Of a stretch of DNA of 64,000 bases, positions 8,470 through 17,690 are shown in pieces; positions within the stretch are counted from its first letter, which is position 1, and the number at the start of each line of letters is the position of its first letter. Below the pieces are notes generated by a model that was not told the DNA's origin, did no database searches, and worked only from the letters and a program-made list of their open reading frames with translations. Location: positions 55,313 to 119,312 of the forward strand of contig CAYHGX010000002.1 of NCBI GenBank assembly GCA_964356355.1, in the 5' to 3' direction. Made by a program: the position numbers and the translations under genes. The stretch comes from CAYHGX01 sp964356355. Its GTDB lineage: Bacteria; Patescibacteriota; Gracilibacteria; UBA1369; LOWO2-01-FULL-3.

Positions 8470-9269
8470 GCGATCAATCAACAATCAAGAAACTCTTACA
8501 ATCACAAAAACTCAGTGCCAAGAAATTCCTTGGTCAAAATTTTCTAGTTAATGAAACATCTCTCCAGAAAATATTAGAAACCGGAGAGATAAAGCAAAAA
8601 GACTATATTATTGAAGTGGGACCAGGACTCGGAGTTCTAACAAAAGAACTCATAAACAAAGCCGCAAAAGTCACCTCTATAGAACTAGATCCAGATATGG
8701 TAACTATCCTTAAATGTACATTCCCCGACGCAAAAAATCTCGAAATAATCAACAAAGATGCCTTACAGTTTGAGCCACCTAAAACACCATACAAAGTCAT
8801 CGCCAATATTCCCTACAACATCACCTCTCCACTCCTCAACCATTTCCTCCAAGCTGAAAACAAACCCAGTTCACTTACCCTATTAGTTCAAAAAGAAGTC
8901 GCCGAAAAAATCTGCACCCGCGAACCAGACATGACAATATTATCTCTACAAGTAAGCCTTTTTGGAGAGCCAATCTATATTCAAACAGTCCCCTCCAGCC
9001 ACTTCTACCCAAGTCCAAAAGTCGACTCAGCAATAATCCACATCAAAACCCACCTTCCCAACTCTGATCAATACCTTCCGAAAGCAGAAGCCCTCATCCT
9101 TCTCAAAAAAGCCAAAATGGCCTTCAGTCAACGTCGAAAAAAGATTCTCAATACCCTAAATCTCCGAGAAAAATTAACCGAACTCGAAAAAATTGACATA
9201 GATCCAAACCGAAGGCCCGAAACCCTTTCAATCAAAGAATGGCAAAAACTTGTCCCTTTACTTACATAA
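8460..9269 (+). CDS. rsmA: 16S rRNA dimethyladenosine transferase (KsgA)
   Basis: Dimethylates the two adjacent adenosines in 16S helix 45 late in 30S maturation. Motifs: KKFLGQNFLVN, SAM motif I IEVGPGLGVLT, acidic SIELDPDM, and the catalytic motif IV NIPYNITSPLL, which matches NxPY. C-terminal AFSQRRKKILNTL is typical. 269 aa, normal length. Converges on pyrF with an 8-nt overlap. Confidence 0.96.
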   Translation: MDLSDQSTIKKLLQSQKLSAKKFLGQNFLVNETSLQKILETGEIKQKDYIIEVGPGLGVLTKELINKAAKVTSIELDPDMVTILKCTFPDAKNLEIINKDALQFEPPKTPYKVIANIPYNITSPLLNHFLQAENKPSSLTLLVQKEVAEKICTREPDMTILSLQVSLFGEPIYIQTVPSSHFYPSPKVDSAIIHIKTHLPNSDQYLPKAEALILLKKAKMAFSQRRKKILNTLNLREKLTELEKIDIDPNRRPETLSIKEWQKLVPLLT

Positions 9270-10206
9270 TACTATCCAAATCCCTCTTCATATTTTGCAC
9301 CGCCACCCTCGCAGCATCTGCATAATTATCAGCATTAAACCCTTCCAGTTCCTCATAAGCAAAAGTAATTCCCCTACTATTGTTCACCAACGCCCCTAAT
9401 CCATCGGCATTAAAACATGGTTTCACATCAGCAGCTCCCCCACCTTGAGCTCCATACCCAGGTACCAAAAAAATAGTATTAGGCATCATCGCTCGAATAA
9501 CCTTCGCCTGTTCAGGATAAGTAGCCCCTACCACAGCACCCACAAAACTATACCCACTCTCGCCAATTTCATCAGCTCCCCAACTATCAATCAAATACGA
9601 AACCAAATTATACAAAGGTTCACCATCCGCCATCGCCAAATCCTGCAAGTCACCACTACTCTTATTTGAGGTCTTCAACAAAACAAAAAGTCCCTTTCCA
9701 TATTTTTTACTTTCATCAACAAAAGGCTTAATACTATCCCAACCCATATATGGATTTATAGTAATACTATCCGCATCAAACACGGGCATCACAACTTCAT
9801 TTTCACCTTCAAACAAACTAACCTCGCCCAAAAAAGCCTGAGCATAAGCCTCAGCCGTAGTTCCAATATCATTACGTTTCGCATCAGCAATTGTGATCAA
9901 GCCCTTACTCCCAGCATATTTCAAAGTTTCCTCATATGCACGCACCCCCTCATGTCCATAAATCTCATAAAATGCTATCTGTGGCTTAACCACTGGCACT
10001 AAATCTGCAACCGCATCAATAATACCTTTATTAAATTCAATTATCGCATCAGCAGCAGCTTTAAAAGGCGTCCCTTCACACTCCAAAATCGCACGATCCT
10101 TAATCTTTTGAGGGATTTTACTTAATCTCGGATCAAGCCCAACACAAATCGCATTACCTTTTATCTTCACAGCCTCTATCACCTTATCTGCAAAATGCTT
10201 AGTCAT
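9262..10206 (-). CDS. pyrF: Orotidine 5'-phosphate decarboxylase, long (type 2) form
   Basis: Last step to UMP: decarboxylates OMP. The catalytic DxKxxD motif is DAKRNDIGTTAEAYA, and CVGLDPRL is the N-terminal family signature. PGYGAQGG near residue 250 is the phosphate-binding loop. At 314 aa it belongs to the longer subgroup found in mycobacteria, Myxococcus and some CPR rather than the ~235-aa E. coli form. Last gene of a minus-strand run after pyrE. Confidence 0.95.
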   Translation of the reverse strand: MTKHFADKVIEAVKIKGNAICVGLDPRLSKIPQKIKDRAILECEGTPFKAAADAIIEFNKGIIDAVADLVPVVKPQIAFYEIYGHEGVRAYEETLKYAGSKGLITIADAKRNDIGTTAEAYAQAFLGEVSLFEGENEVVMPVFDADSITINPYMGWDSIKPFVDESKKYGKGLFVLLKTSNKSSGDLQDLAMADGEPLYNLVSYLIDSWGADEIGESGYSFVGAVVGATYPEQAKVIRAMMPNTIFLVPGYGAQGGGAADVKPCFNADGLGALVNNSRGITFAYEELEGFNADNYADAARVAVQNMKRDLDSIM

Positions 10207-10220
10207 AATTAATTTTAAAA

Positions 10221-10889
10221 TTAAATGCCGTATTGCCCACGATATTCTTGAATTTTCTGCATCATCCCATCATCAATATAAATTTTTCCACCAACCTCTC
10301 GATTATACAAAGCTTCAATAACATCATCCAAATCAATAATCGAAAAAACCTTCAAACCAAAATCCTCTTCCACCGCTTTCACCGCATTTATTCCCTCATT
10401 ATTTTTCTCCATCCTATCAAGCATAATCAACACACTATCAACCTTAGGATTACCATTTTCCTTCAATAAATCTATAGTTGCACGCACCGCAGTCCCAGCC
10501 GTAATCACGTCATCTATCAACATCACTCGAGTAGTTGAATCAAGAGGCGCACCAATCAAAACACCACCCTCCCCATGATCCTTCGCCTCCTTACGATTAA
10601 AAGCATATTTCAAATTTTTTCCAAATTCACTATGTAAAACTCCAGTAGTAATGACTGACAACGGAATTCCCTTATATGCAGGACCAAAAATGACATCAAC
10701 ATCCACTCCAGAATCCAAAAACGCCCCAGCATATGCCCGACCCAGTCTACTCAACAATTCCCCGGTATAAAAACTACCAGCACTCAAAAAATAGGGAGCC
10801 ACTCGCCCACTCTTCAATGTGAACTCGCCAAATTTCAAAGCCTCAGCCTCAACTAACAACTCAATAAAATCAATTTTATATTGCTTCAT
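10221..10889 (-). CDS. pyrE: Orotate phosphoribosyltransferase
   Basis: Joins orotate to PRPP giving OMP. The PRPP-binding motif is VMLIDDVITAGTAVR, and the flexible loop lysines are in NRKEAKDHGEGG. KFGEFTLKSGRVAPYFLSAG is the family N-terminus. 222 aa. Its ATG overlaps the pyrK stop by 4 nt. Confidence 0.95.
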   Translation of the reverse strand: MKQYKIDFIELLVEAEALKFGEFTLKSGRVAPYFLSAGSFYTGELLSRLGRAYAGAFLDSGVDVDVIFGPAYKGIPLSVITTGVLHSEFGKNLKYAFNRKEAKDHGEGGVLIGAPLDSTTRVMLIDDVITAGTAVRATIDLLKENGNPKVDSVLIMLDRMEKNNEGINAVKAVEEDFGLKVFSIIDLDDVIEALYNREVGGKIYIDDGMMQKIQEYRGQYGI

Positions 10890-11707
10890 TTTTTGGCATT
10901 TAAATAATGTTTTTTACCCTGTGCATCACGATGATATACTCCAAATTCGGGCAAATTCTTAAGATATTCATACGCCATAACTGGCCCCTTTTTACAGACC
11001 AAATCTCCAGTATCATCCAACGCACACTGACCACAAACACCAATTCCACATTTCATATATTTTTCCATTGAAAGAAAACACTCCACCCCAGCACTATGAG
11101 CAATCTCACCAACTGCCTTCATCATCACCTCTGGCCCACAACTAAATACATAATCAAATTTTTTCTCCTCCATCAATTCCCCCAAAATCCTAGTCACAAA
11201 CCCCTCCTTTCCAGCAGAACCATCATTAGTTGCAATATGCAAATCAACACCAAGTGCCAAAATTTTATGAGTATATAAAAGCAAATCCTTATTTCTTGCA
11301 CCTATCAAAAAGTCCACACTACATCCTCTTTCCAAAGCCTCATTAGCTACAAAATACATCGGCGCTGCTCCATATCCACCAGCCACCAAGGCCAACTTAC
11401 TCCCCGATTCAAACTCATAATGGGTACCCAAAGGCCCACGAATCCCAACCACATCGCCTTCCTTCAATTTAAAGAGCTCATTAGTCATTGGCCCAACATT
11501 ACAAACAGTTACCCAAAACTCCTTTCCATCATCATAGGCGATGGACATAGGTTTTTCCTCTACACCAGGCAACCAAAGCATCAAAAACTGCCCCGGCTTT
11601 CCACCAAGCGGATACTCAAAAACATAAGTATTCACAAAATCGTTCTCAGGAATAATTCGTTTAATTGGCAGAGCCACAAACCTTGAATCAAATTTTGCAA
11701 TATTCAT
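10886..11707 (-). CDS. pyrK: Dihydroorotate dehydrogenase B, electron-transfer subunit
   Basis: Passes electrons from dihydroorotate-reduced FMN in PyrD to NAD through FAD and a 2Fe-2S cluster. The FAD domain occupies the first ~100 residues, the NAD-binding part has LVAGGYGAAPMYF, and the C-terminal cluster motif is MKCGIGVCGQCALDDTGDLVC with four cysteines. 273 aa. Translationally packed between pyrD and pyrE. Its presence shows PyrD is of class 1B. Confidence 0.93.
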   Translation of the reverse strand: MNIAKFDSRFVALPIKRIIPENDFVNTYVFEYPLGGKPGQFLMLWLPGVEEKPMSIAYDDGKEFWVTVCNVGPMTNELFKLKEGDVVGIRGPLGTHYEFESGSKLALVAGGYGAAPMYFVANEALERGCSVDFLIGARNKDLLLYTHKILALGVDLHIATNDGSAGKEGFVTRILGELMEEKKFDYVFSCGPEVMMKAVGEIAHSAGVECFLSMEKYMKCGIGVCGQCALDDTGDLVCKKGPVMAYEYLKNLPEFGVYHRDAQGKKHYLNAKK

Positions 11708-11713
11708 AGATAG

Positions 11714-12631
11714 TTATTTAACGGCCACACCCACAATTTCCTCAATATGCTTTACTCCATTTTTACCACACCAATCACTCATTTCCTTCACTACCTCACC
11801 AAAACCTTCAACTCCACGATAATAAACCATAGTCCCCATACCAACCAGCCTCGCACCTGCCATCATCATTTCAATCGCATCTTCACCATTCATCACGCCA
11901 CCAGTGCCAACAATTGGCATACCAGTAGCCTTAAATACATCATGCACACATTTAATCGCCACAGGCTTTATTGCCGGCCCCGACACTCCACCCGATTTAT
12001 TAGTCAAAATTGGCCTCCTCAAACTAATATCAATTCCCATTCCGGCCAAAGTATTTATCAAGCAAAAACCATCCGCACCCTCTGCTTTACATGCCGAAGC
12101 AATCTCCCCAATGTTTGGCACATTTGGAGTTAACTTAATTACAATTGGCTTACCAGTAGCGGCCCGCACCACTTTTGTTACCTTTGAGGCCTCCACAGCA
12201 CTGCAAGAAAAAGGCGTCCCAAATTCATCATGAACATTCGGACATGAAATGTTCACCTCAATAATATCAGGATTTCCTTTAGTAATTTCCGCTGCCAATT
12301 CACCAAAATCTTCAATACTCGCAGCCACAATACTCGCAATAATAGGAGCGGGCCTATTTTCAAGATATTCTGGAAAAGTCTCCTCTAAGGCCTTTTCGAT
12401 TCCAGCATCAGACAATCCAACCGCATTCATAAAATAATGCTCAGTACCAAACATCGTAGGATTTTTATGTCCCACATGCTCCTTCAGCCAAATAGATTTC
12501 GTAGTCACTCCTCCCGCGCCATTCCTCACCACATTCCTTAATGAACTCGCCGTTACACCAAGAACTCCGGAAGCCAACACCGTAGGGTTTTCAAAATTCA
12601 CGCCACAAAAATCAATACTAAGATTTATCAT
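11714..12631 (-). CDS. pyrD: Dihydroorotate dehydrogenase B, catalytic subunit
   Basis: Oxidises dihydroorotate to orotate with FMN. The catalytic cysteine lies in NISCPNV. FMN and phosphate contacts are in ASGVLGVTASS near the N-terminus and in the C-terminal PIVGTGGVMNGEDA. VIKLTPNV carries the conserved lysine. 305 aa, class 1 cytosolic form, no membrane helix. ATGA overlap with the upstream lipoprotein gene. Confidence 0.95.
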   Translation of the reverse strand: MINLSIDFCGVNFENPTVLASGVLGVTASSLRNVVRNGAGGVTTKSIWLKEHVGHKNPTMFGTEHYFMNAVGLSDAGIEKALEETFPEYLENRPAPIIASIVAASIEDFGELAAEITKGNPDIIEVNISCPNVHDEFGTPFSCSAVEASKVTKVVRAATGKPIVIKLTPNVPNIGEIASACKAEGADGFCLINTLAGMGIDISLRRPILTNKSGGVSGPAIKPVAIKCVHDVFKATGMPIVGTGGVMNGEDAIEMMMAGARLVGMGTMVYYRGVEGFGEVVKEMSDWCGKNGVKHIEEIVGVAVK

Positions 12632-13116
12632 AATTTATTAGCCTGAGTATTAATTGTATCAATCAACTTATTATGAATATCAACAAAATCCTGTGAATAT
12701 TTGTCCAACTCCGTAATTTTATCTTTCATCTTTTCATAATTATAACCTTCACCATCCACACTATCTTTCACCACCTTTGCCGCAGCCAAATACTTTGAAA
12801 CAAATGGTTTGTAAGTTTGATTATAAGTATCTATAAAAATCTGCTGAGTTGAATGAAAAGTCGTATTTTTATAATAATCATCAAGATCCTGAGCAGAATT
12901 CACGAATCCAGCATAAGCATCATCAAAAGTTTTATTAGAATCGCCCTCTGTCAAAGCCATAGAAGCATCATAAAACCCCTGCTCATCAAGCAACAAGACA
13001 TCAAGTCTATCCACCAAACCATTATGTACTACTGGAGCATCTACCATAAAATCCTTACACCCAGAAAACAAAACCATGCTAATAAGCCCAATCAGCACTA
13101 AAGTAATTTTTTTCAT
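12628..13116 (-). CDS. Putative lipoprotein of unknown function heading the pyrDKEF run
   Basis: 162 aa. The N-terminus has a lysine pair, a hydrophobic stretch and a lipobox LFSGC, so it is predicted to be lipid-anchored outside the membrane after cleavage before Cys20. The mature part is charged and helical with no recognised motif; TEGDSNKTFDDAYAGF and several YK/YD segments suggest a small helical bundle. The stop overlaps pyrD's ATG (4 nt), so it is probably co-translated with the pyr genes, though no pyrimidine role is evident. No enzymatic residues recognised. Confidence 0.8.
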   Translation of the reverse strand: MKKITLVLIGLISMVLFSGCKDFMVDAPVVHNGLVDRLDVLLLDEQGFYDASMALTEGDSNKTFDDAYAGFVNSAQDLDDYYKNTTFHSTQQIFIDTYNQTYKPFVSKYLAAAKVVKDSVDGEGYNYEKMKDKITELDKYSQDFVDIHNKLIDTINTQANKL

Positions 13117-13124
13117 ATCTCAAA

Positions 13125-13141
13125 TTAATAACTTTTATTAA
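13125..13141. repeat. 17-bp inverted repeat upstream of the lipoprotein-pyr operon
   Basis: TTAATAA-CTT-TTATTAA, a perfect 7-3-7 palindrome starting 9 nt before the minus-strand start codon at 13116. It could be an operator, but its all-AT arms also make chance occurrence plausible. Confidence 0.35.
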
Positions 13142-13192
13142 CAACAGGTTAAAGCCCTAAGAGAAAAAATTCAAGTACTCGCCATTACTTCC

Positions 13193-13220
13193 TTGATTTT
13201 AAGACCCACAATGATAAACT
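13193..13220 (+). promoter_or_regulatory. Predicted promoter for pyrB
   Basis: TTGATT (13193-13198), 16-nt spacer, TAAACT (13215-13220), 27 nt before the pyrB ATG in the 131-nt divergent gap between the two pyr transcription units. Consensus-based inference. Confidence 0.5.
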
Positions 13221-13247
13221 AGAAAAAATGAAATATTAGCTACATAC

Positions 13248-14246
13248 ATGACTGAAGACCAATTCCTACAAAAGCTCAATAAAATCAGAGGTAAACAAAA
13301 TTTAGCTACAACCGATCTCCTTAGCATTGATAACCTCTCCAAAAAAGAAATAGACCTAATAATTGACCTCACAAAAGTCACTGAAGACTTTCTCCAAGGA
13401 TCAATGAAAAAAATCAGCCTCCTAAAAGGAAAATCACAAATAAATTTCTTCCTGGAAAACTCAACAAGAACATCAACTTCATTTGAACTAGCAGGCAAAA
13501 ATCTTGGAGCCGACACCATCAACATGAGTGGAGAAAAATCCTCAATGCAAAAAGGTGAAACTCTTCTCGACACAGCAATTAGTTTAGATCAAATGCAGCC
13601 CGACATCATTGTAATGCGCAGCGGACAATCCGGAGCCGTAAAATTCTTTGCAGAAAACGTAAAAGCCGCAGTGATAAATGCTGGTGACGGTTGTCATGAA
13701 CACCCCACTCAAGCACTCCTCGACATCTACACCATGCTTAAACACAAAGACAATCTTAAAGGGAAAAAACTCGTGATAGTAGGAGACGTTTTACACAGTC
13801 GAGTATTTGGCTCACTCCATAAAATAGCCAAGCTCTTCGGGATGAACATCACGGTAACTGCACCACACACCTTAATTCGCCCCAAGATGGAAAGTCTTGG
13901 AGTATCACACGAACCAAATATAGACAAAGCACTAGAAAATGCAGACGTAATCTACGTTCTAAGACTTCAAACAGAAAGAGCAGCAGCGGCCTATGTACCA
14001 ACAGTGCGCGAATATTCCAAAACCTACATCATCAATGCAAGAAGATTAGCCAAAGCCAAAAAAGACGCCATAGTAATGCACCCAGGACCAGTAATCCGCG
14101 AAACAGATATTCACACAAATGTACTTGAAACAAATAGATCAGTAGTTGCTCAACAAGTATTCAGCGGCTACTGCATAAGATTTGTACTTCTTTGGCTACT
14201 CAGCGAAAAACGCCAGTTAAAAACTATATCCCCTCGCCCATTTTAA
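13248..14246 (+). CDS. pyrB: Aspartate carbamoyltransferase catalytic chain
   Basis: Condenses carbamoyl phosphate with aspartate. The carbamoyl-phosphate site is ENSTRTSTSFE (STRTS), with lysine in GEKSSMQKGETL, DGCHEHPTQALLD (HPTQ) and the aspartate-loop VLRLQTER. MHPGPVIRE is the C-terminal substrate motif. 332 aa, slightly longer than the ~310-aa norm, mainly by an N-terminal ~20-residue segment and a C-terminal tail. No regulatory chain pyrI follows; pyrC does, 9 nt on. Confidence 0.95.
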   Translation: MTEDQFLQKLNKIRGKQNLATTDLLSIDNLSKKEIDLIIDLTKVTEDFLQGSMKKISLLKGKSQINFFLENSTRTSTSFELAGKNLGADTINMSGEKSSMQKGETLLDTAISLDQMQPDIIVMRSGQSGAVKFFAENVKAAVINAGDGCHEHPTQALLDIYTMLKHKDNLKGKKLVIVGDVLHSRVFGSLHKIAKLFGMNITVTAPHTLIRPKMESLGVSHEPNIDKALENADVIYVLRLQTERAAAAYVPTVREYSKTYIINARRLAKAKKDAIVMHPGPVIRETDIHTNVLETNRSVVAQQVFSGYCIRFVLLWLLSEKRQLKTISPRPF

Positions 14247-14255
14247 ATACCGATA

Positions 14256-15551
14256 ATGTCAAAAATTCTCATACAAAACGGCCGCATAATCGATCCAGCC
14301 AACAACCTGGACACCCAAACGAATATTTTAATTGAAAACGGAAAAATTACAAAAATCGGAAAAACTATCACGAAAGACTCAAAAACAGTAGTTATCGATG
14401 CCAAAAATAAAATTGTTTCACCAGGATTCATTGATATTCACGTACACCTAAGAGAACCCGGACGCGAAGATAAAGAAACCATCCACACAGCTTCACGATC
14501 AGCAGCAAAAGGCGGCATCACAAGCGTAGTTGCCATGCCAAATACCACCCCAGTTGCCGACAACCAAACAGTCATCGAATACGTACTATCTAAAGCTAGA
14601 AAAGAATCCATAATAAACATTTTTGCATCAGGCAAAATCACAAAAGGAGAACTAGGAGACACCTTAGCGGAAATATGGGAACTCAAAAAAACAGGTGCCA
14701 TAGCAGTTTCTGACGACGGATATGACATTTCCGATCTCGGACTTTATAGAAAAGCCATGCAGTATTGCAAAACCCATGATATGCCAATCATCTCTCACAC
14801 AGAAGATTGCAACCTATCCGATGGTGGACACATGCACGAAGGAGAGGTTTCCTCAAAACTTGGAATCAAAGGTATTCCTGCATGCGCTGAAGATGCTGCA
14901 ACCGCAAGATTAATCGCCCTCGTGGAAGACGTAGGACATCCACTACATTTCACCCATGTATCCACAAAGGGAGCCCTCGACTTCATCCGCATGGGACAAA
15001 AAAAGAAACTCCCAATCACTGCAGATGCTACTCCTCACCATTTTTCACTCACCGACAAAGCAGTTGAAAATTTCGACACAAATGCCAAAGTAAATCCCCC
15101 ACTTCGCAGCGAAGATCACCGAAAAGCCATTCTTCAAGGCCTAAAAGACAACACCATCTCCGTCATCGCTACAGATCACGCCCCTCACCTTTGGACAGAA
15201 AAGCATCGCGACTTCGAAAGCTCACCATGCGGAGTAGTTGGATTTGAAACCATGCTCTCACTAATCATCACAAATCTAGTAAACAAAAAAATACTTACTT
15301 TACCTCAAGCATTAGCTAAAATCACAGTTAACGCCGCTAAAATCGTAAATCTCAAAAAAGGAACTCTCTCAATTGGCAGCGACGCAGACGTTACAATTTT
15401 TGACCCAGAAGCCACTTGGACAGTTGAAAAAACCAAATTTGAATCAAAAGGACAAAATTCTCCCTTCCACGGAATGAAGCTCCACGGAGTAGTCACACAC
15501 ACTATAGTAAACGGCAAAATAGTAGTTAAAGACGGTAAAATCATAGCTTGA
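14256..15551 (+). CDS. pyrC: Dihydroorotase, class I
   Basis: Cyclises carbamoyl aspartate to dihydroorotate. Amidohydrolase metal ligands: DIHVHLREPG (HxH), the later His of ISHTEDC and FTHVST, and Asp of ATDHAPH. The bridging position usually carrying a carboxylated lysine reads DDGY, i.e. Asp, as in the class I Aquifex/Bacillus-type enzymes. 431 aa, normal for class I. The TGA stop overlaps the next ATG (TGATG). Confidence 0.95.
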   Translation: MSKILIQNGRIIDPANNLDTQTNILIENGKITKIGKTITKDSKTVVIDAKNKIVSPGFIDIHVHLREPGREDKETIHTASRSAAKGGITSVVAMPNTTPVADNQTVIEYVLSKARKESIINIFASGKITKGELGDTLAEIWELKKTGAIAVSDDGYDISDLGLYRKAMQYCKTHDMPIISHTEDCNLSDGGHMHEGEVSSKLGIKGIPACAEDAATARLIALVEDVGHPLHFTHVSTKGALDFIRMGQKKKLPITADATPHHFSLTDKAVENFDTNAKVNPPLRSEDHRKAILQGLKDNTISVIATDHAPHLWTEKHRDFESSPCGVVGFETMLSLIITNLVNKKILTLPQALAKITVNAAKIVNLKKGTLSIGSDADVTIFDPEATWTVEKTKFESKGQNSPFHGMKLHGVVTHTIVNGKIVVKDGKIIA

Positions 15552-16279
15552 TGAACGACCTCTTAATTCTCATAGGAGGAATCTTCATAGGAATTATTGG
15601 CGCAACAATCGGCGGAACGATGTTCATTTCTGTTCCCTTTTGGCAGCTACTTTTCCCAAATTTCAATTACGGACAAATTGTAGGAAACATAAAAGTAGGT
15701 TCACTAGCTCGAGGGATCGCCAGCACTTGGAGTACCAGAAAAAACATCAAATTCAAAGAAACTCTTCTTCCCTCTATTCTCCTCTCTATAGGCACAATCA
15801 TCAGCTCCTTTTTCATTGCAAATCTAGATCAAAAATACCTACTAATTGCCGTCATAATATCAATTATAGTATCGGAATTAAGTCCTAAAATTGCCCACCT
15901 AATCAAACCCAAAACACGATTACTTTTCAGTCTCCTACTGGGCATCTACATGGGCATATTTGGTGCTGGCATCAGCCTTCTTCTCGTAGCATTAATGCGC
16001 ACGATCTATAAAAGCCAAGAAGAAATAGCCCTCGCCAAAATCCAAGCCAGATTCATAGAAACAGTCGGCACCATTGCCGCAGTAGCTATATTAATCTTCC
16101 AAAACAGCATTATCGCCCCATACTGGATCTACTGGGCAATAGGCAGCTTCATTGGAGGCTACATTGGAGGACACATTCTCAACAAAACCACTCACCTCTC
16201 AGCAAAATTTCAACATGGATTTCTAATCTTAGTGTATATCATAGCCCTGTTACCCTTCATCATAAAATTCCTCACTTAA
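15551..16279 (+). CDS. TauE/SafE-family membrane permease
   Basis: 242-aa polytopic protein with about eight hydrophobic helices. The first half has GGIFIGIIGATIGGTMFISVP and the second half repeats the glycine-rich pattern LLLGIYMGIFGAGISLLLV, the two-repeat layout of the TauE/SafE (DUF81) family of anion exporters. Substrate unknown. I use ATG 15551 rather than TTG 15548. It is locked into the pyr operon by the TGATG overlap, so a pyrimidine-intermediate or organic-anion substrate is conceivable but unproven. Confidence 0.82.
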   Translation: MNDLLILIGGIFIGIIGATIGGTMFISVPFWQLLFPNFNYGQIVGNIKVGSLARGIASTWSTRKNIKFKETLLPSILLSIGTIISSFFIANLDQKYLLIAVIISIIVSELSPKIAHLIKPKTRLLFSLLLGIYMGIFGAGISLLLVALMRTIYKSQEEIALAKIQARFIETVGTIAAVAILIFQNSIIAPYWIYWAIGSFIGGYIGGHILNKTTHLSAKFQHGFLILVYIIALLPFIIKFLT

Positions 16280-16284
16280 ATCTC

Positions 16285-16313
16285 TTGATATAAGAAAGGT
16301 TCATCTTTAAAAT
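16285..16313 (+). promoter_or_regulatory. Predicted promoter for carA
   Basis: TTGATA (16285-16290), 17-nt spacer, TAAAAT (16308-16313), about 22 nt before the TTG start of carA. Suggests a very short leader. Confidence 0.6.
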
Positions 16314-16334
16314 AGGGCAAATAAGCCTTACACC

Positions 16335-17408
16335 TTGCAAGCCAAACTAATCCTCAAAGACGGCACAGTACTAATCGGCGAAAGTTTCGGTGCCAATACC
16401 GCAACCGCCGGAGAAGTAGTCTTCAACACCTCCATGGTTGGCTATCCGGAAAGTCTCACAGACCCTTCATACACAGGCCAAATTCTCACCCTGACCTATC
16501 CATTGGTGGGCAACTACGGCGTACCCAAAGAACAAAAAGACAAAGATGAAATTTCAAAATGGTTTGAAGGCAACAAAGTCCACATTAAGGGCATGATCGT
16601 TAGCGAATATTCCGAAAACTTCAGTCACTGGAATGGCACAAAAAGCCTCGGAGACTGGCTCAAAGAAAACAATATCCCCGGAATCACTGGAGTCGACACC
16701 AGAGCATTAACAAAAAAAGTTCGTGAACACGGCACCATCCTTGGCAAAATAATAATTGGCGACCAAAAAGAATCTGAAATCGACTTCTACAATCCGGACC
16801 TAGATAACCTAGTATCCCAAGTCTCCATCACAAAGCCAAAAACCTACAAAAAAGGCCCAAAAACAATCATCGCCATCGACTGCGGCATGAAAAACAACAT
16901 CCTCCGCAACTTCCTCGACCGCGACATCACAGTCATCCGCGTACCATGGAATTACGATTTCATGGAAGCAGGGCTAGAATTCGATGGAATCTTCCTCTCA
17001 AACGGCCCAGGCGATCCAGCCATGTACACCGAAATCCACACCATACTCAAAAAAGCCATGGCCCTCAAAAAGCCAATTTTTGGCATCTGTCTAGGCTGCC
17101 AAATGATGGCACTCGCCGCCGGCGCAAAAACCTACAAACTAAAATTCGGTCACCGCTCTCAAAACCAACCAGTAATGGACACCGAAACCAAGCGCTGTTA
17201 CATCACCAGCCAAAACCACGGCTTCGCCGTAGACGAAAAGTCTCTCAAACCCGGCTGGAAAGTATGGCTCCGCAACGCCAACGACAACACCGTAGAAGGC
17301 ATCCGCCACGCTACTCTCCCCTTCTTCTCTTGCCAATTCCACCCCGAAGCCACCCCCGGCCCCTTCGACACCCTCCATTTCTTCGATGAGTTCGTAGAAA
17401 TGCTTTGA
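16335..17408 (+). CDS. carA: Carbamoyl-phosphate synthase small (glutaminase) subunit
   Basis: Hydrolyses glutamine and channels ammonia to CarB. The N-terminal domain has LILKDGTVLIGESFGA and MVGYPESLTDPSYTGQILT; the class I glutaminase domain has FLSNGPGDP, the nucleophile Cys in GICLGCQMMALAAG, and His/Glu in QFHPEATPGP. 357 aa. The only plausible start is TTG 16335 (then QAKLILKDG). carB is not downstream, although the two usually adjoin; the large subunit must be encoded elsewhere. Confidence 0.95.
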   Translation: MQAKLILKDGTVLIGESFGANTATAGEVVFNTSMVGYPESLTDPSYTGQILTLTYPLVGNYGVPKEQKDKDEISKWFEGNKVHIKGMIVSEYSENFSHWNGTKSLGDWLKENNIPGITGVDTRALTKKVREHGTILGKIIIGDQKESEIDFYNPDLDNLVSQVSITKPKTYKKGPKTIIAIDCGMKNNILRNFLDRDITVIRVPWNYDFMEAGLEFDGIFLSNGPGDPAMYTEIHTILKKAMALKKPIFGICLGCQMMALAAGAKTYKLKFGHRSQNQPVMDTETKRCYITSQNHGFAVDEKSLKPGWKVWLRNANDNTVEGIRHATLPFFSCQFHPEATPGPFDTLHFFDEFVEML

Positions 17409-17426
17409 CCATCAAGGTTTCAAAAT

Positions 17427-17452
17427 AAAAAAAACCCCAACCGAGATTGGGG
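17427..17452 (-). terminator. Rho-independent terminator, minus strand
   Basis: On the minus strand CCCCAA-TCTCGG-TTGGGG followed by eight T residues (17427-17434 on the plus strand are A). No minus-strand CDS ends here, so it points to a non-coding transcript entering from the right. Confidence 0.8.
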
Positions 17453-17690
17453 GAGAAAGTCATTCAGCAACGTGTTTATTTTTGTTAGCTGAGCACTTTT
17501 TATTTTTGTTTTACATCCGAGCTAAAACTTTGGTGTTGTTTTCAGCCGCACCACCGGCCGCCTGGGGTCCCTTATCACAAGAAAATAAATTTTCTGGAGA
17601 AGAGCAGGACAGTGCTTAGATCAGTCTAAGCATCTTCGGTTGTAAACTTTATGATTACAACCATCGTCTAGCAAGGACAGCAGAGCGAGC
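17427..17690 (-). ncRNA. Candidate structured small RNA (unclassified)
   Basis: The non-coding stretch right of carA holds a series of minus-strand hairpins that end in the strong terminator above. Two perfect 8-bp hairpins are ggttgtaa/ttacaacc (17638-17662) and tgcttaga/tctaagca (17613-17632); a third is agaaaat/attttct (17580-17596), and a GC-rich segment (17544-17570) is unusual for this AT-rich genome. I do not see the T-loop of tmRNA, the conserved core of RNase P RNA or the SRP tetraloop motif. 6S RNA or a lineage-specific RNA is possible. The 5' end is a guess. Confidence 0.45.

Noticed and set aside
17427..17690. tmRNA on the minus strand
   Set aside because: A short frame reading GGAAENNTKVLARM then stop looks tag-like, but there is no T-loop, no acceptor pairing and no LAA ending.
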